Below, piece after piece: positions 23,869-33,188 of a DNA stretch of 64,000 nt (within the stretch, counting starts at the first letter, position 1; each line of letters opens with the position of its first letter). The position numbers were made by a program, and so were the translations under genes. Origin of the DNA: Bacteroidia bacterium (lineage in GTDB: Bacteria > Bacteroidota > Bacteroidia > J057); the NCBI GenBank assembly GCA_022760475.1, contig JALEFZ010000045.1:62001-126000 (forward strand), given 5' to 3'. The notes beneath the pieces were generated by a model. That model was given only the letters and a program-made list of their open reading frames with translations. It was not told where the DNA came from and ran no database searches.

Positions 23869-24681
23869 ATGGGCGATAAAGAAACACATATCATAGGTTC
23901 CAACCTCAAATACCTAAGGAAACTCAAAAACCTTACCCAACAGGAACTTGCTAACGAACTTGGAATCCAACGGTCATCCATAGGAGCATACGAAGAATGC
24001 CGTGCAGCGCCCAAATATCCTGCACTTGAAAGCATCTCCAATTTTTTTGGGATCTCCATTGATATGCTGTTGAAAGAAGATCTTTCCAATTATACAGAAG
24101 AGGAACTCAATAGCAAAGACCTCGGAGGCCCTGATCCAACCGGGAGAAAGCTCCGAATTCTACCCATTACACTTGATGCCGATGGCAGAGAGAACATTGA
24201 ACTGGTCAATCAAAAAGCCTCAGCAGGCTATCTGAATGGCTATGCTGACACCGAATACATCGAGGATTTGCCAAAGTTCCAACTACCCATGTTGGGCGGA
24301 GGTACCTTCAGAGCCTTTGAGATCAAAGGAGATTCCATGCTTCCCCTTAGATCTGGAAGCATCATCATTGGAGAATATCTTGACAATTGGTTGGATATCA
24401 AAGATGGACATACCTATGTGGTAATTTCTGAAAGAGAAGGAGTTGTATACAAAAGAGTCTTTTTGAAAGACGGAATCGGAGAGGAGAAAAGTTTGGTGTT
24501 GAAATCAGATAACCTGGCATATTCTCCTTATGAAATTCCCTTAGACGATGTAAGGGAAATATGGAGGGCAAAAATGTACATGAGCGCCGATTTCCCCGAT
24601 CCCGAAATGTCAATCGAAAAATTATCTTCTATTGTTATGGACCTTCAGCAGGAAGTTCTCAGAATGAAAGAGAACTCTTAA
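23869..24681 (+). CDS. XRE-family HTH regulator with autoproteolytic S24 (LexA-like) domain
   Basis: A 270-residue regulator. Residues 8-68 form an XRE-type helix-turn-helix (LKYLRKLKNLTQQELANELGIQRSSIGAYEECRAAP). An Ala-Gly pair at 119-120 (KASAGYLNGY) looks like the self-cleavage site. The S24 catalytic dyad is S156 in IKGDSMLPLRSG and K195 in VVYKRVF. This layout fits CI/LexA-like repressors that are inactivated by RecA-promoted self-cleavage or used as stress switches. No phage genes lie nearby, so it is probably a host regulator, common in Bacteroidota. A hairpin terminator follows at 24708-24738. Confidence 0.9.
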   Translation: MGDKETHIIGSNLKYLRKLKNLTQQELANELGIQRSSIGAYEECRAAPKYPALESISNFFGISIDMLLKEDLSNYTEEELNSKDLGGPDPTGRKLRILPITLDADGRENIELVNQKASAGYLNGYADTEYIEDLPKFQLPMLGGGTFRAFEIKGDSMLPLRSGSIIIGEYLDNWLDIKDGHTYVVISEREGVVYKRVFLKDGIGEEKSLVLKSDNLAYSPYEIPLDDVREIWRAKMYMSADFPDPEMSIEKLSSIVMDLQQEVLRMKENS

Positions 24682-24707
24682 TATCTCGACTAGATAAAAT
24701 ATTGGAT

Positions 24708-24738
24708 CATCCATTGGCTTGTTAGAGGTCAATGGATG
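24708..24738 (+). terminator. Intrinsic terminator after the XRE/S24 regulator
   Basis: Arms CATCCATTG (24708-24716) and CAATGGATG (24730-24738) are perfectly complementary and are followed by GTTTCTTTTTG. Confidence 0.65.
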
Positions 24739-24826
24739 GTTTCTTTTTGACTATCTTCAACATAATCAGTCAATGATATGTTCTTTTGCTACAATTTTTA
24801 TTTTTCTGGAAGAAAAGAAAGTTCGC

Positions 24827-24834
24827 TATATTTG
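24827..24834 (+). promoter_or_regulatory. Bacteroidota -7 element for the VanX-like gene
   Basis: TATATTTG matches TAnnTTTG exactly, 23 bases before the ATG at 24858. A T-rich segment lies at the -33 distance. Confidence 0.5.
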
Positions 24835-24857
24835 ATGCCTAATTTTAACCCAAGCAA

Positions 24858-25610
24858 ATGAGAATTTTCTTTTGGTTATACCCACTATTGATGTTGCTGA
24901 TGACAGCATGTTCTGAGGGTAGTGAATCCAAAAACAGTCCTGACAATGAAAAAAAGTTGCAGGATAGCTTAAGTAAAATCAACCAAATAGTCGAACCCGA
25001 TACTTCTTCTCTTGCCTGGAAATTAGAACAGCAAGGGCTTGTAGACATATTAACAGTGGACAGCAGCGTGCGATTAGATATCAAGTACAGCACTGATGAT
25101 AACTTCCTCAATGAAGATGTCTATGGTGATTATGATGCATGCTATTTACAAAAAGAAGTAGCCGAACAACTTCTTAGGGCAGACTCTTTTCTAAAGGCCG
25201 AGCACCCGGACCTTCGCCTGCTGATCCATGATTGTGTGAGGCCAAGGTCAGTTCAATATCAAATGTGGGAGATCGTAAAGGGAACAGATCAACAAAAATA
25301 TGTCGCCGCACCAGGAGGTTCAGGCTCTATGCACAATTATGGAGCTGCTGTTGACTTGAGTCTAATTCACAAAGATACTGGAGTAGTTGACATGGGAACT
25401 CCTTTTGATTTCTTTGGTAAACTTGCCCAGCCAAGATATGAAGATGGCTTCGTAAAAACAGGAGAACTGACTCAGGCTCAGGTCGATAATAGAAGGGTAC
25501 TGCGTTGGGCAATGATTCAAGCAGGATTTCATGGAATCCTGAGCGAATGGTGGCACTTCAATGCCTTCCCCAGGGACAGCGTGAAGAAATGGTATACCAT
25601 TGTTGAGTGA
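24858..25610 (+). CDS. D-alanyl-D-alanine dipeptidase-like lipoprotein (M15D, VanX/DdpX)
   Basis: A 250-residue protein with a lipoprotein signal (LMTAC, Cys18). Zinc-peptidase M15D motifs are present: H159 and D166 in SMHNYGAAVD, and E230 and H233 in SEWWHF; R128/R130 in DCVRPRS also fit the family. VanX-type enzymes hydrolyse D-Ala-D-Ala, and in bacteria without vancomycin resistance they serve peptidoglycan turnover and D-Ala recycling. As a lipoprotein it would act in the periplasm. No vanH, vanA or vanS is nearby, so a resistance role is unlikely. Its stop abuts the stop of the convergent OstA-like gene with no space. Confidence 0.92.
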   Translation: MRIFFWLYPLLMLLMTACSEGSESKNSPDNEKKLQDSLSKINQIVEPDTSSLAWKLEQQGLVDILTVDSSVRLDIKYSTDDNFLNEDVYGDYDACYLQKEVAEQLLRADSFLKAEHPDLRLLIHDCVRPRSVQYQMWEIVKGTDQQKYVAAPGGSGSMHNYGAAVDLSLIHKDTGVVDMGTPFDFFGKLAQPRYEDGFVKTGELTQAQVDNRRVLRWAMIQAGFHGILSEWWHFNAFPRDSVKKWYTIVE

Positions 25611-27473
25611 TCATCTCTCGTTTTCAGGATCTTCCTCATCTTCCATTTCCAATAAATCTATTTCTTCTATCCCATCTTCCTTAATGGCTTTGCTTTCAGC
25701 CAGGATCTGAGGACGGTCAGGCTTTTCGTCGATCCTCCATTCCATCCCGGCCAGTGTTTTGTTCTTAAAAATCACTTCATGGATGGGGTAGTAAACTCCC
25801 TGTGGTTGAGCTTCAAAAAGGATTTTGGTCAGTTCATTCTCAGAGAAGAAGAGGGTCATCTCTTGTGAACTTGCTTCATTCATCCCTTGATAAGTACCCC
25901 CACCAGTAGAATCTTCCTCCTTTACATAGTACATGCTCTCCGCTTGCCCAATGACATGGAGATACTCGATTTCATTATTTTTAAACTTGGCCCTGAATTC
26001 CAAGCCTTTGATCTGGTCGAAGCCTACGGTATCAGCTTCCGAGACCAGAAAGGCGTTTGGGCCTACCCACATCGAGTCAATCTTATTATTCACCATCCAA
26101 ATCTTTATCAAATCTCCACTTATTTGTCCTTGTTCGGACCATAAGACAGGATTTTTGTATAGGTAAATGGTAGAGTCGTCATAGAGGTAAACCATTGAAT
26201 CACAACGCCCCTGCATTTCATTCATGAAAAACCTTACCTGATAATGCCCTTTGAATATCCGACGTTCTATGCTATCCATGGGGATGTCATCCAAGACTAT
26301 TTCTTTAGGTAAAGAATCTTTGCTTGTTGAATCAACTGCAATGGACTCGATTTTTGAAGAATCATTGTCAAGCGATTCCAAGATTGGGGAAGCCTGAGAA
26401 ACTTTTCCTGAGTCCAGTGGAGGTCTGGCTTGACCCGGGATGCTGTCAGGCCTTGCTTTTTCGATTTTAGGCTTTTTGCGGGTAGAAGAAGCTGCGACAG
26501 GAATCTTTTCCTTATACGCCTCAAGGGTATCGGCGAAAATATAAAGGGTGTCGTTGTCCATATATTGGATCGCAACCGGATCTTGAGTCAGGGTACTTTC
26601 GTCCGTATCTCTATTAAAAATCCCAAATTGACCCCTCAATTCTAAGGAGGAGTCCTCCTGGCTTACCAGAACATCCCCTGTCGCGATTCCAATGTTATCT
26701 GCTTCATTATACCGAATCGTGTTGGCATCCAGGGTGTAAGAGGAATCTTTGAGGGTTGACCTTTCTATCAAATTGATTTTTTGCTCATCGGTATTGTAAC
26801 TGCCACTGGTAGTCTCGATGATTCCATCATCACTGGTAATGATGGTGTAGGTGAGGAAGTTGGCAATCTTGCTGTCGGTATCATAGCCCATGGTATCTGT
26901 TTCCAGTACATAATCGGGATGGACCAATTTTACATTCCCCTTGAAATAGGACTTATCAAGGTCAGGATAATAATACCCCCGATCGCTAGTCAGGGTGCTT
27001 TCATCATCTTTTAAGGTACCGCCATTGATAAATTTGCCATATGACTCATTTCTGTAATAAGTCATTCGATCGGTTTTCAGTTTGGATTTAAGGTCAGTTA
27101 GAAGAATGTTGTCATAAACTTCTGCGATACGTGTGTTCCCATCATAGGTAAGGCGATCAGAGTACATGCTTACGCTGTCACTCATGATTACCTTTACATT
27201 TGAAAAAGCCTCTATCAGGTTTTTGTCTTCATAGAAATAAGCAGAGTCGCAGAAAAACAAGCTTGAATCCTGCTTCATCTTCACGTTGCCTATCAAACGC
27301 TGGATGGCCCCCGCCTCATCCTTTCGAAAAACAAGGGAGTCCGCATTCAAAATGCGAACACGTTTCATCGCAGCTGTATCATCCTTAGCAATGGGTTTTT
27401 GGATGATCTGCGCCTCCAATTCCATTCCCCAAAATACGCACAATACAAATAGTGTAAGTTTAACAGCTTTCAT
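25611..27473 (-). CDS. OstA-like / LPS-transport protein
   Basis: The ATG at 27471-27473 gives a 620-residue protein with signal peptide MKAVKLTLFVLCVFWGMELEA; an upstream in-frame ATG at 27491 would precede it with non-signal residues. Residues about 30-330 are OstA/LptA-type beta-jellyroll repeats (LIGNVKMKQDSSLFFCDSAYFYEDKNLIEAFSNVKV, DRLTYDGNTRIAEVYDNILL, YFKGNVKLVHPD). An acidic, Ser/Pro-rich linker (about 340-400) follows, then a second OstA-like block to about 560. Such proteins form or extend the periplasmic LPS bridge. The LptE gene lies 3 kb away on the other strand, supporting an envelope role. Confidence 0.85.
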   Translation of the reverse strand: MKAVKLTLFVLCVFWGMELEAQIIQKPIAKDDTAAMKRVRILNADSLVFRKDEAGAIQRLIGNVKMKQDSSLFFCDSAYFYEDKNLIEAFSNVKVIMSDSVSMYSDRLTYDGNTRIAEVYDNILLTDLKSKLKTDRMTYYRNESYGKFINGGTLKDDESTLTSDRGYYYPDLDKSYFKGNVKLVHPDYVLETDTMGYDTDSKIANFLTYTIITSDDGIIETTSGSYNTDEQKINLIERSTLKDSSYTLDANTIRYNEADNIGIATGDVLVSQEDSSLELRGQFGIFNRDTDESTLTQDPVAIQYMDNDTLYIFADTLEAYKEKIPVAASSTRKKPKIEKARPDSIPGQARPPLDSGKVSQASPILESLDNDSSKIESIAVDSTSKDSLPKEIVLDDIPMDSIERRIFKGHYQVRFFMNEMQGRCDSMVYLYDDSTIYLYKNPVLWSEQGQISGDLIKIWMVNNKIDSMWVGPNAFLVSEADTVGFDQIKGLEFRAKFKNNEIEYLHVIGQAESMYYVKEEDSTGGGTYQGMNEASSQEMTLFFSENELTKILFEAQPQGVYYPIHEVIFKNKTLAGMEWRIDEKPDRPQILAESKAIKEDGIEEIDLLEMEDEEDPENER

Positions 27474-27618
27474 ATACCTACAAATTAACAAATATTAGAG
27501 CTTGAATTCTACGAAGAGGTTGGTTGGGAGCTATGAAAAATATCTCCTGACAAAATGGCAGCCTTCAGAAAAATTGATTACTTTTACGTCCTTAAAATTA
27601 GCAGAGGCAAATAGCAAT

Positions 27619-29112
27619 ATGCGAGATAAGATAACTCAGAAAACATTTACGCCTGCATCATTGACCAAAACCATCGATGAATCAGTGCAGGGAAGCGCCT
27701 ACGAGTTGGAGGGGCAAGTAAGGACAGAAGGGAGATTGGCATACATTGAGACTTATGGCTGCCAGATGAACTTTTCAGATACAGAGATTGTGGCCTCTGT
27801 ATTGAGCGAGATGCAGTATGGCTTTACTTCAAATATTGAGGAAGCAGACCTAGTCTTTATCAATACTTGTTCGATTCGTGAAAATGCTGAATCCAAGGTT
27901 TGGAATCGCCTGAAGCAATTCCGTAAGAAAAAGAAAGAAAAGCCACATTTGATGGTGGGGGTCCTGGGATGTATGGCTGAAAGGATGAAGAGCAAGCTGT
28001 TGGAAAAAGAGAAATTGGTAGACCTGGTTGTGGGACCGGATGCATACAGGGATTTGCCAAGATTGGTCAGTGAGGTAGAAACAGGGCAGAAGGCTGTGAA
28101 TGTATTGCTTTCCAGGGAGGAGACCTATGCCAATATATCTCCAGTTAGACTCAATACAAATGGTGTTTCAGCCTTCATTACCATCATGCGGGGTTGCGAC
28201 AACATGTGTACATTCTGCGTAGTTCCTTTTACAAGGGGAAGAGAGAGAAGCCGCGACCCACAATCCATCGTAGAGGAGGCAAAAAATTTATTTCAGCAAG
28301 GATATAGAGAAGTAACCCTGCTTGGGCAGAATGTTGATTCTTACAAATGGTCAGCCAGGGAAGACTTGAAGGGGAAAGCTCAAATTGACAAGGCCATTAG
28401 ATCAGGAGAAGATTTGGAATTGGTAGATTTTGCCGGGCTTTTAGAAAGGGTAGCTCAGATCCATCCTGACTTAAGGGTTAGGTTTTCTACTTCACATCCC
28501 AAAGACATTACAGATGATGTCCTTCATGCCATGGCGAAGTACGACAACATCTGTAACTATATCCACCTGCCAGTCCAATCCGGTTCTAGTCGTGTGCTTG
28601 AACTGATGAACAGGGGCTATACCAATGAATGGTACAAAGCCAAGGTAGACCGCATCCGCGAAATCATTCCTGATTGTGCCATATCTTCAGACATCATTAC
28701 AGGATTTTGTACTGAGACAGAAGAGGACCATCATAAAACCCTGGAAGTAGTTGAGTATTCTCAATATGCACATTCCTACATGTTTGCCTATAGCGAAAGG
28801 CCAGGAACCCCTGCTGCGAAGAAATTCGAAGACGATGTGCCCGAGGAAGTGAAAAAGAGGAGACTTCAAGAGGTAATCGCTATGCAAAATGAGATTTCAC
28901 ATAAAATAAACCAGAATGACATCGGTAAAACCTTCAAAGTATTGATTGAAGGAAACAGCCGTCGTTCTGATCAGGATTGGTGTGGAAGGAACGACCACAA
29001 TAAAATGTTGGTATTCCCCAAATCTGGAGACTTCAAAGCCGGTGATTATGTGTATGTGAAGGTAAGGGAAGCTACCAGTGCAACCCTCAAAGGAGAAATG
29101 GTTGACTATTAA
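27619..29112 (+). CDS. miaB: tRNA-2-methylthio-N6-isopentenyladenosine synthase MiaB
   Basis: The ATG at 27619 gives 497 residues; a TTG at 27502 would add 39 unrelated residues. The N-terminal UPF0004 domain binds an auxiliary cluster ([36 protein letters not shown]). The radical-SAM motif [10 protein letters not shown] places the cluster cysteines at 193, 197 and 200, followed by [14 protein letters not shown]-terminal TRAM domain ends the protein ([35 protein letters not shown]). MiaB adds a methylthio group to i6A37 of tRNAs. It heads a plus-strand run with the sigma54 activator, lptE and secG. Confidence 0.96.
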   Translation: MRDKITQKTFTPASLTKTIDESVQGSAYELEGQVRTEGRLAYIETYGCQMNFSDTEIVASVLSEMQYGFTSNIEEADLVFINTCSIRENAESKVWNRLKQFRKKKKEKPHLMVGVLGCMAERMKSKLLEKEKLVDLVVGPDAYRDLPRLVSEVETGQKAVNVLLSREETYANISPVRLNTNGVSAFITIMRGCDNMCTFCVVPFTRGRERSRDPQSIVEEAKNLFQQGYREVTLLGQNVDSYKWSAREDLKGKAQIDKAIRSGEDLELVDFAGLLERVAQIHPDLRVRFSTSHPKDITDDVLHAMAKYDNICNYIHLPVQSGSSRVLELMNRGYTNEWYKAKVDRIREIIPDCAISSDIITGFCTETEEDHHKTLEVVEYSQYAHSYMFAYSERPGTPAAKKFEDDVPEEVKKRRLQEVIAMQNEISHKINQNDIGKTFKVLIEGNSRRSDQDWCGRNDHNKMLVFPKSGDFKAGDYVYVKVREATSATLKGEMVDY

Positions 29113-29139
29113 TTGAAAAATACCCAGAAACACCCTTGA

Positions 29140-30378
<1,239 letters not shown>

Positions 30379-30389
30379 ACAGCTTCATT

Positions 30390-30932
30390 ATGAAAGGCAG
30401 AGGCAGTACTTATCGTCTTTTTTCAATTACAGGAGTTCTTGTACTTGGACTTTTGTTGTCATTATCTTCTTGCAGGATCAAGTTCAATTCTACCGGTACA
30501 GAAGGGGGAGACCCGAATCTGAAGACGATCACGATTGATGACTTTACCAACCAGGCAGCTATTGTGGTGCCTTATTTGGCTCAGGAACTTACCAATCAAA
30601 TGCAAGATAGGTTTCAGCGTCAATCTAGGCTAACCCTCACTACTGGGGCCGCAGATATTCGTATTGGAGGAACTATTGTAAGGTATGACCTCCAGCCAGT
30701 GGCGATTCAAGGGGATGAATCAGCAGCTCAAAATAGACTTACCATCGCCATTTCGGTCTCATTTGAGAACTTTGTGAATCCAAAGGAGAGTTGGACCAGT
30801 GATAAACGATTTTCCGCCTTTGTAGATGTGAGTGCAGACGAAGACTTTGCCAGCCAGGAGGAAGAACTGATCAATGAAGTATTGGAACAAATCACGCAAG
30901 ATGTATTTTCTGCTTCCATTGGAAAGTGGTAG
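30390..30932 (+). CDS. lptE: LptE family LPS-assembly lipoprotein
   Basis: A 180-residue lipoprotein with lipobox LSSC (signal residues 1-27). The remainder shows the LptE fold pattern: LKTITIDDFTNQA, an ELTNQMQDRFQRQSRL helix, then ADIRIGGTIVRYD and IAISVSFENF strands, and a final helix EELINEVLEQITQDVF. LptE plugs LptD in the outer membrane during LPS insertion. It lies 11 bases behind the sigma54 activator and 14 bases before the next gene, so it is part of the miaB-secG run. Confidence 0.88.
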   Translation: MKGRGSTYRLFSITGVLVLGLLLSLSSCRIKFNSTGTEGGDPNLKTITIDDFTNQAAIVVPYLAQELTNQMQDRFQRQSRLTLTTGAADIRIGGTIVRYDLQPVAIQGDESAAQNRLTIAISVSFENFVNPKESWTSDKRFSAFVDVSADEDFASQEEELINEVLEQITQDVFSASIGKW

Positions 30933-30946
30933 ATTAGGTAAAAGCA

Positions 30947-31759
30947 TTGTTAAATAATTTGGAGAAAGAAAGACTATATCAGTTGTTTAAGGAAAGTTTT
31001 CTTCGGGATCTCAGTGAGGACGAGCTAAAAGAACTTCAGGAGGTATCGGAGAAAGATCCATATTTCGTTCTGCCAAAATTGCTTTCAGCCAAAGGTGGAA
31101 AGGAGGGGGCTCTGCAGGAAGCTGCGGTACACTCTGCCAACAGAAAATTGCTTCGAGACTTTCTAAGGGGTAAATTGTACTTCGCTGAAATAGAAATTGA
31201 TCCCTTGATGTCAGAACAATCTGGACGAAAAAGCTATCACGTACTCTTTCCACCTAATCCATTCGACCATTTTGGAATTTTGGAAGGGATTGGGACAGAT
31301 TCATTTTCGTTGGAACCTACCAGTCCGCTATCTATCTCAGGTCAATTCTCCAACAAAAAGGAGCTGGCCTTTTTACAAAATATCATTGAAGAGAAAGTTT
31401 TCAGGTATAAAGGCCTGGTTGAAGATATTCAAGGGCAATTGAGACAAAGATTGGAGAAGGAAGCTTGGAAATTCAAAAAGACAGTTGAAGCAGATGGGCT
31501 TGTCAATCAATTTTTGGAACATTTACCGCAAATTGCCCCACCTCGTTTGCCAGATGACCTCAGTCAGCAAGAGGAGCACCTGGCTGCCAAAAAAAGCCTT
31601 GAAGACCATGAGGAGGAGTTTGTTACCGAAACTTTGGCAAAGCTCCACATCAAGCAAAAAAACAAAGCTGAGGCCTTGCGGATTTACGAGATCTTAAGTT
31701 TGCGTTTCCCTGAAAAAAGTGCTTATTTTGAAGCCCAAATTAAAAAATTAAAGGAATAA
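30947..31759 (+). CDS. Hypothetical protein between lptE and secG
   Basis: A TTG start (LNNLEKERLYQLFKESF) gives 270 residues. It is soluble, helical and highly charged. Residues about 1-75 resemble anti-sigma or TPR-like helices (LSEDELKELQEVSEKDPYFVLPKLLSAK), and the C-terminal 45 residues look like one TPR unit (ETLAKLHIKQKNKAEALRIYEILSLRFPEKSAYFEAQIKKL). Genes of this kind sit in the same place in other Bacteroidota. The stop overlaps the secG start by one base, so translation is coupled. The function is unknown; a scaffold role is a guess. Confidence 0.75.
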   Translation: MLNNLEKERLYQLFKESFLRDLSEDELKELQEVSEKDPYFVLPKLLSAKGGKEGALQEAAVHSANRKLLRDFLRGKLYFAEIEIDPLMSEQSGRKSYHVLFPPNPFDHFGILEGIGTDSFSLEPTSPLSISGQFSNKKELAFLQNIIEEKVFRYKGLVEDIQGQLRQRLEKEAWKFKKTVEADGLVNQFLEHLPQIAPPRLPDDLSQQEEHLAAKKSLEDHEEEFVTETLAKLHIKQKNKAEALRIYEILSLRFPEKSAYFEAQIKKLKE

Positions 31760-32070
31760 TGTATATCCTGTTCGGAACTCTAAGTATTGTGCTGGCTATC
31801 GCCATGATTCTTGTTGTAATCGTGCAAAATAGCAAGGGTGGAGGTCTTTCTTCTACATTCGGTGGCAGTGCTACTCAAATGCTAGGTGCAAGGAGAGGTG
31901 ATGAATTCATCGAGAAACTCACCTGGTACCTGGCCATAGGTATTGTAGTTTTTGCTTTCGTAGCCAACGTATCTGCCTCTTCCGGTACTGAAGTTGTTCA
32001 GGCTCCCAAGATTGAAGATGTGATCAACAATCCGATTCTCGCACCGACAGCTCCGAATCCAGGTCAGTAA
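31759..32070 (+). CDS. secG: Preprotein translocase subunit SecG
   Basis: A 103-residue membrane protein with two transmembrane segments (about 2-22 and 53-72) separated by the SecG loop: VVIVQNSKGGGLSSTFGGSA followed by QMLGARRGDEFIEKLTWYLA. It stimulates SecYEG-dependent export. It is the last gene of the run and is closed by a strong terminator at 32091-32120. Confidence 0.96.
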   Translation: MYILFGTLSIVLAIAMILVVIVQNSKGGGLSSTFGGSATQMLGARRGDEFIEKLTWYLAIGIVVFAFVANVSASSGTEVVQAPKIEDVINNPILAPTAPNPGQ

Positions 32071-32090
32071 CGATATAAGTCAAACAAATA

Positions 32091-32120
32091 AAACCCATCT
32101 ACGAAAGTAGATGGGTTTTT
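32091..32120 (+). terminator. Intrinsic terminator of the miaB-secG run
   Basis: AAACCCATCTAC (32091-32102), GAAA tetraloop, GTAGATGGGTTT (32107-32118) and a T-run form a textbook terminator. It also lies just past the end of the convergent gene at 32138. Confidence 0.9.
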
Positions 32121-32137
32121 TGCTTATGATAGGCTGC

Positions 32138-32665
32138 TTAATTGGATTTCGTTCCCTCTTTCAGGTTCTCAAAAATGCCTGAAATATTTTCAATGTATTT
32201 TTTTCCATGGTTATTCAGGAGACATTGTCTGATTTCCTTTTCGTTCTCTTGCATGGATTTCCCAATCTCTCTCCTCAAAGATTCCCAATCTTTATCCAGC
32301 ATAGCCAATTCGCTGATGCTAAATTTATTTCTCAAGTCCTTTTGGGTAGGAATAACAACACAATCACACTTGGCTTTTTCTGCTTTTTGGTCAGGACAAT
32401 TAACATCCACCATGTTATCAATTCTAGACTCCTTGAAGAAAAGATCGATGCCTTTCTGCCCAAGCTCGTCTACCGTTCCGCCTTGCCAAAAGAAGTAAGC
32501 AAGTCCAATTACTGCAACAATTAGTATTGTTTTTAAGATTCGTTGTGCTACCCGAAAAAGTATAATTCCTATGATTACCCCAGCGGCAACCATGATAATT
32601 AAATTGAGGTTCGGGATTTCTTGAAGGGATTCCATTAAATTTTCCATAGTTAATGAGCTTTCCAA
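32138..32665 (-). CDS. Hypothetical membrane-anchored protein
   Basis: A 175-residue protein (a start at M7 is also possible). One or two adjacent membrane segments occupy about 21-60 (LNLIIMVAAGVIIGIILFRV and ILKTILIVAVIGLAYFFW). The remaining soluble part has a cysteine cluster, CPDQKAEKAKCDC (three Cys at about 89-101), plus C148 near the end, so disulfides are possible if it is periplasmic. It ends with charged helices. No family is recognised. It is monocistronic and convergent to secG. Confidence 0.65.
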   Translation of the reverse strand: MESSLTMENLMESLQEIPNLNLIIMVAAGVIIGIILFRVAQRILKTILIVAVIGLAYFFWQGGTVDELGQKGIDLFFKESRIDNMVDVNCPDQKAEKAKCDCVVIPTQKDLRNKFSISELAMLDKDWESLRREIGKSMQENEKEIRQCLLNNHGKKYIENISGIFENLKEGTKSN

Positions 32666-33188
32666 TTTGGAAGATGTGATAAATCAAAGAAACGAAAATT
32701 CAGCAATAGTTGGACATGGTAATATGTGGAAATAGCGATATATCCGTTTAGGAGTCATGCTCAACTACTTAGCAGTCAAAAAGAACAAGCAAGAAGGAAC
32801 TTTAAAAATTAGACTAAGTTTTTATTCAAATTATATTCAGCCTGCTGATTCTGAAAACACTTTTCTGATAAATAAGATGTTTTTCATCAAAAAAATATTG
32901 AATTAAAAGCCTTTATCCCGCTTTTGGAAGGGGATTTGCAGGGGGTGATTAGATATTTCACTAAAAGTAAATATCTACAATAAGACAATATTTTATATAG
33001 ACTGACGTTGTGGAATTGGCTGCTTGGTTTGTGATTGTTTGAATGTTTGTTTTTGAGATATTATCAATATTCAAAATATATTCTGCTTTTACATTCCATG
33101 TGTTAAAATAATGAGATATTTTCTTATATTTGTAAAGGATTGATGTCCTTGTAAAATATCCAAACTATTACCTAAACCTCACAGTAGC
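32666..33188. other. Long AT-rich intergenic region with no gene
   Basis: This 523-bp gap has no supported reading frame and no matching repeat elsewhere in the window. The only recognisable signal is a -7 promoter element near its right end (33125-33132). Confidence 0.6.
33125..33132 (+). promoter_or_regulatory. Bacteroidota -7 element for the T9SS gene
   Basis: TATATTTG matches TAnnTTTG exactly, 56 bases upstream of the ATG at 33189. The -33 element is weak. Confidence 0.5.

Noticed and set aside
23869-24681. Prophage repressor marking a prophage
   Set aside because: No structural, lysis or integrase genes are within reach; glucan and peptidoglycan genes flank it.
24858-25610. Vancomycin-resistance locus
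   Set aside because: Only a VanX-like lipoprotein is present; no vanA, vanH, vanR or vanS genes are nearby and the host is Gram-negative, where vancomycin resistance is not the selective function.
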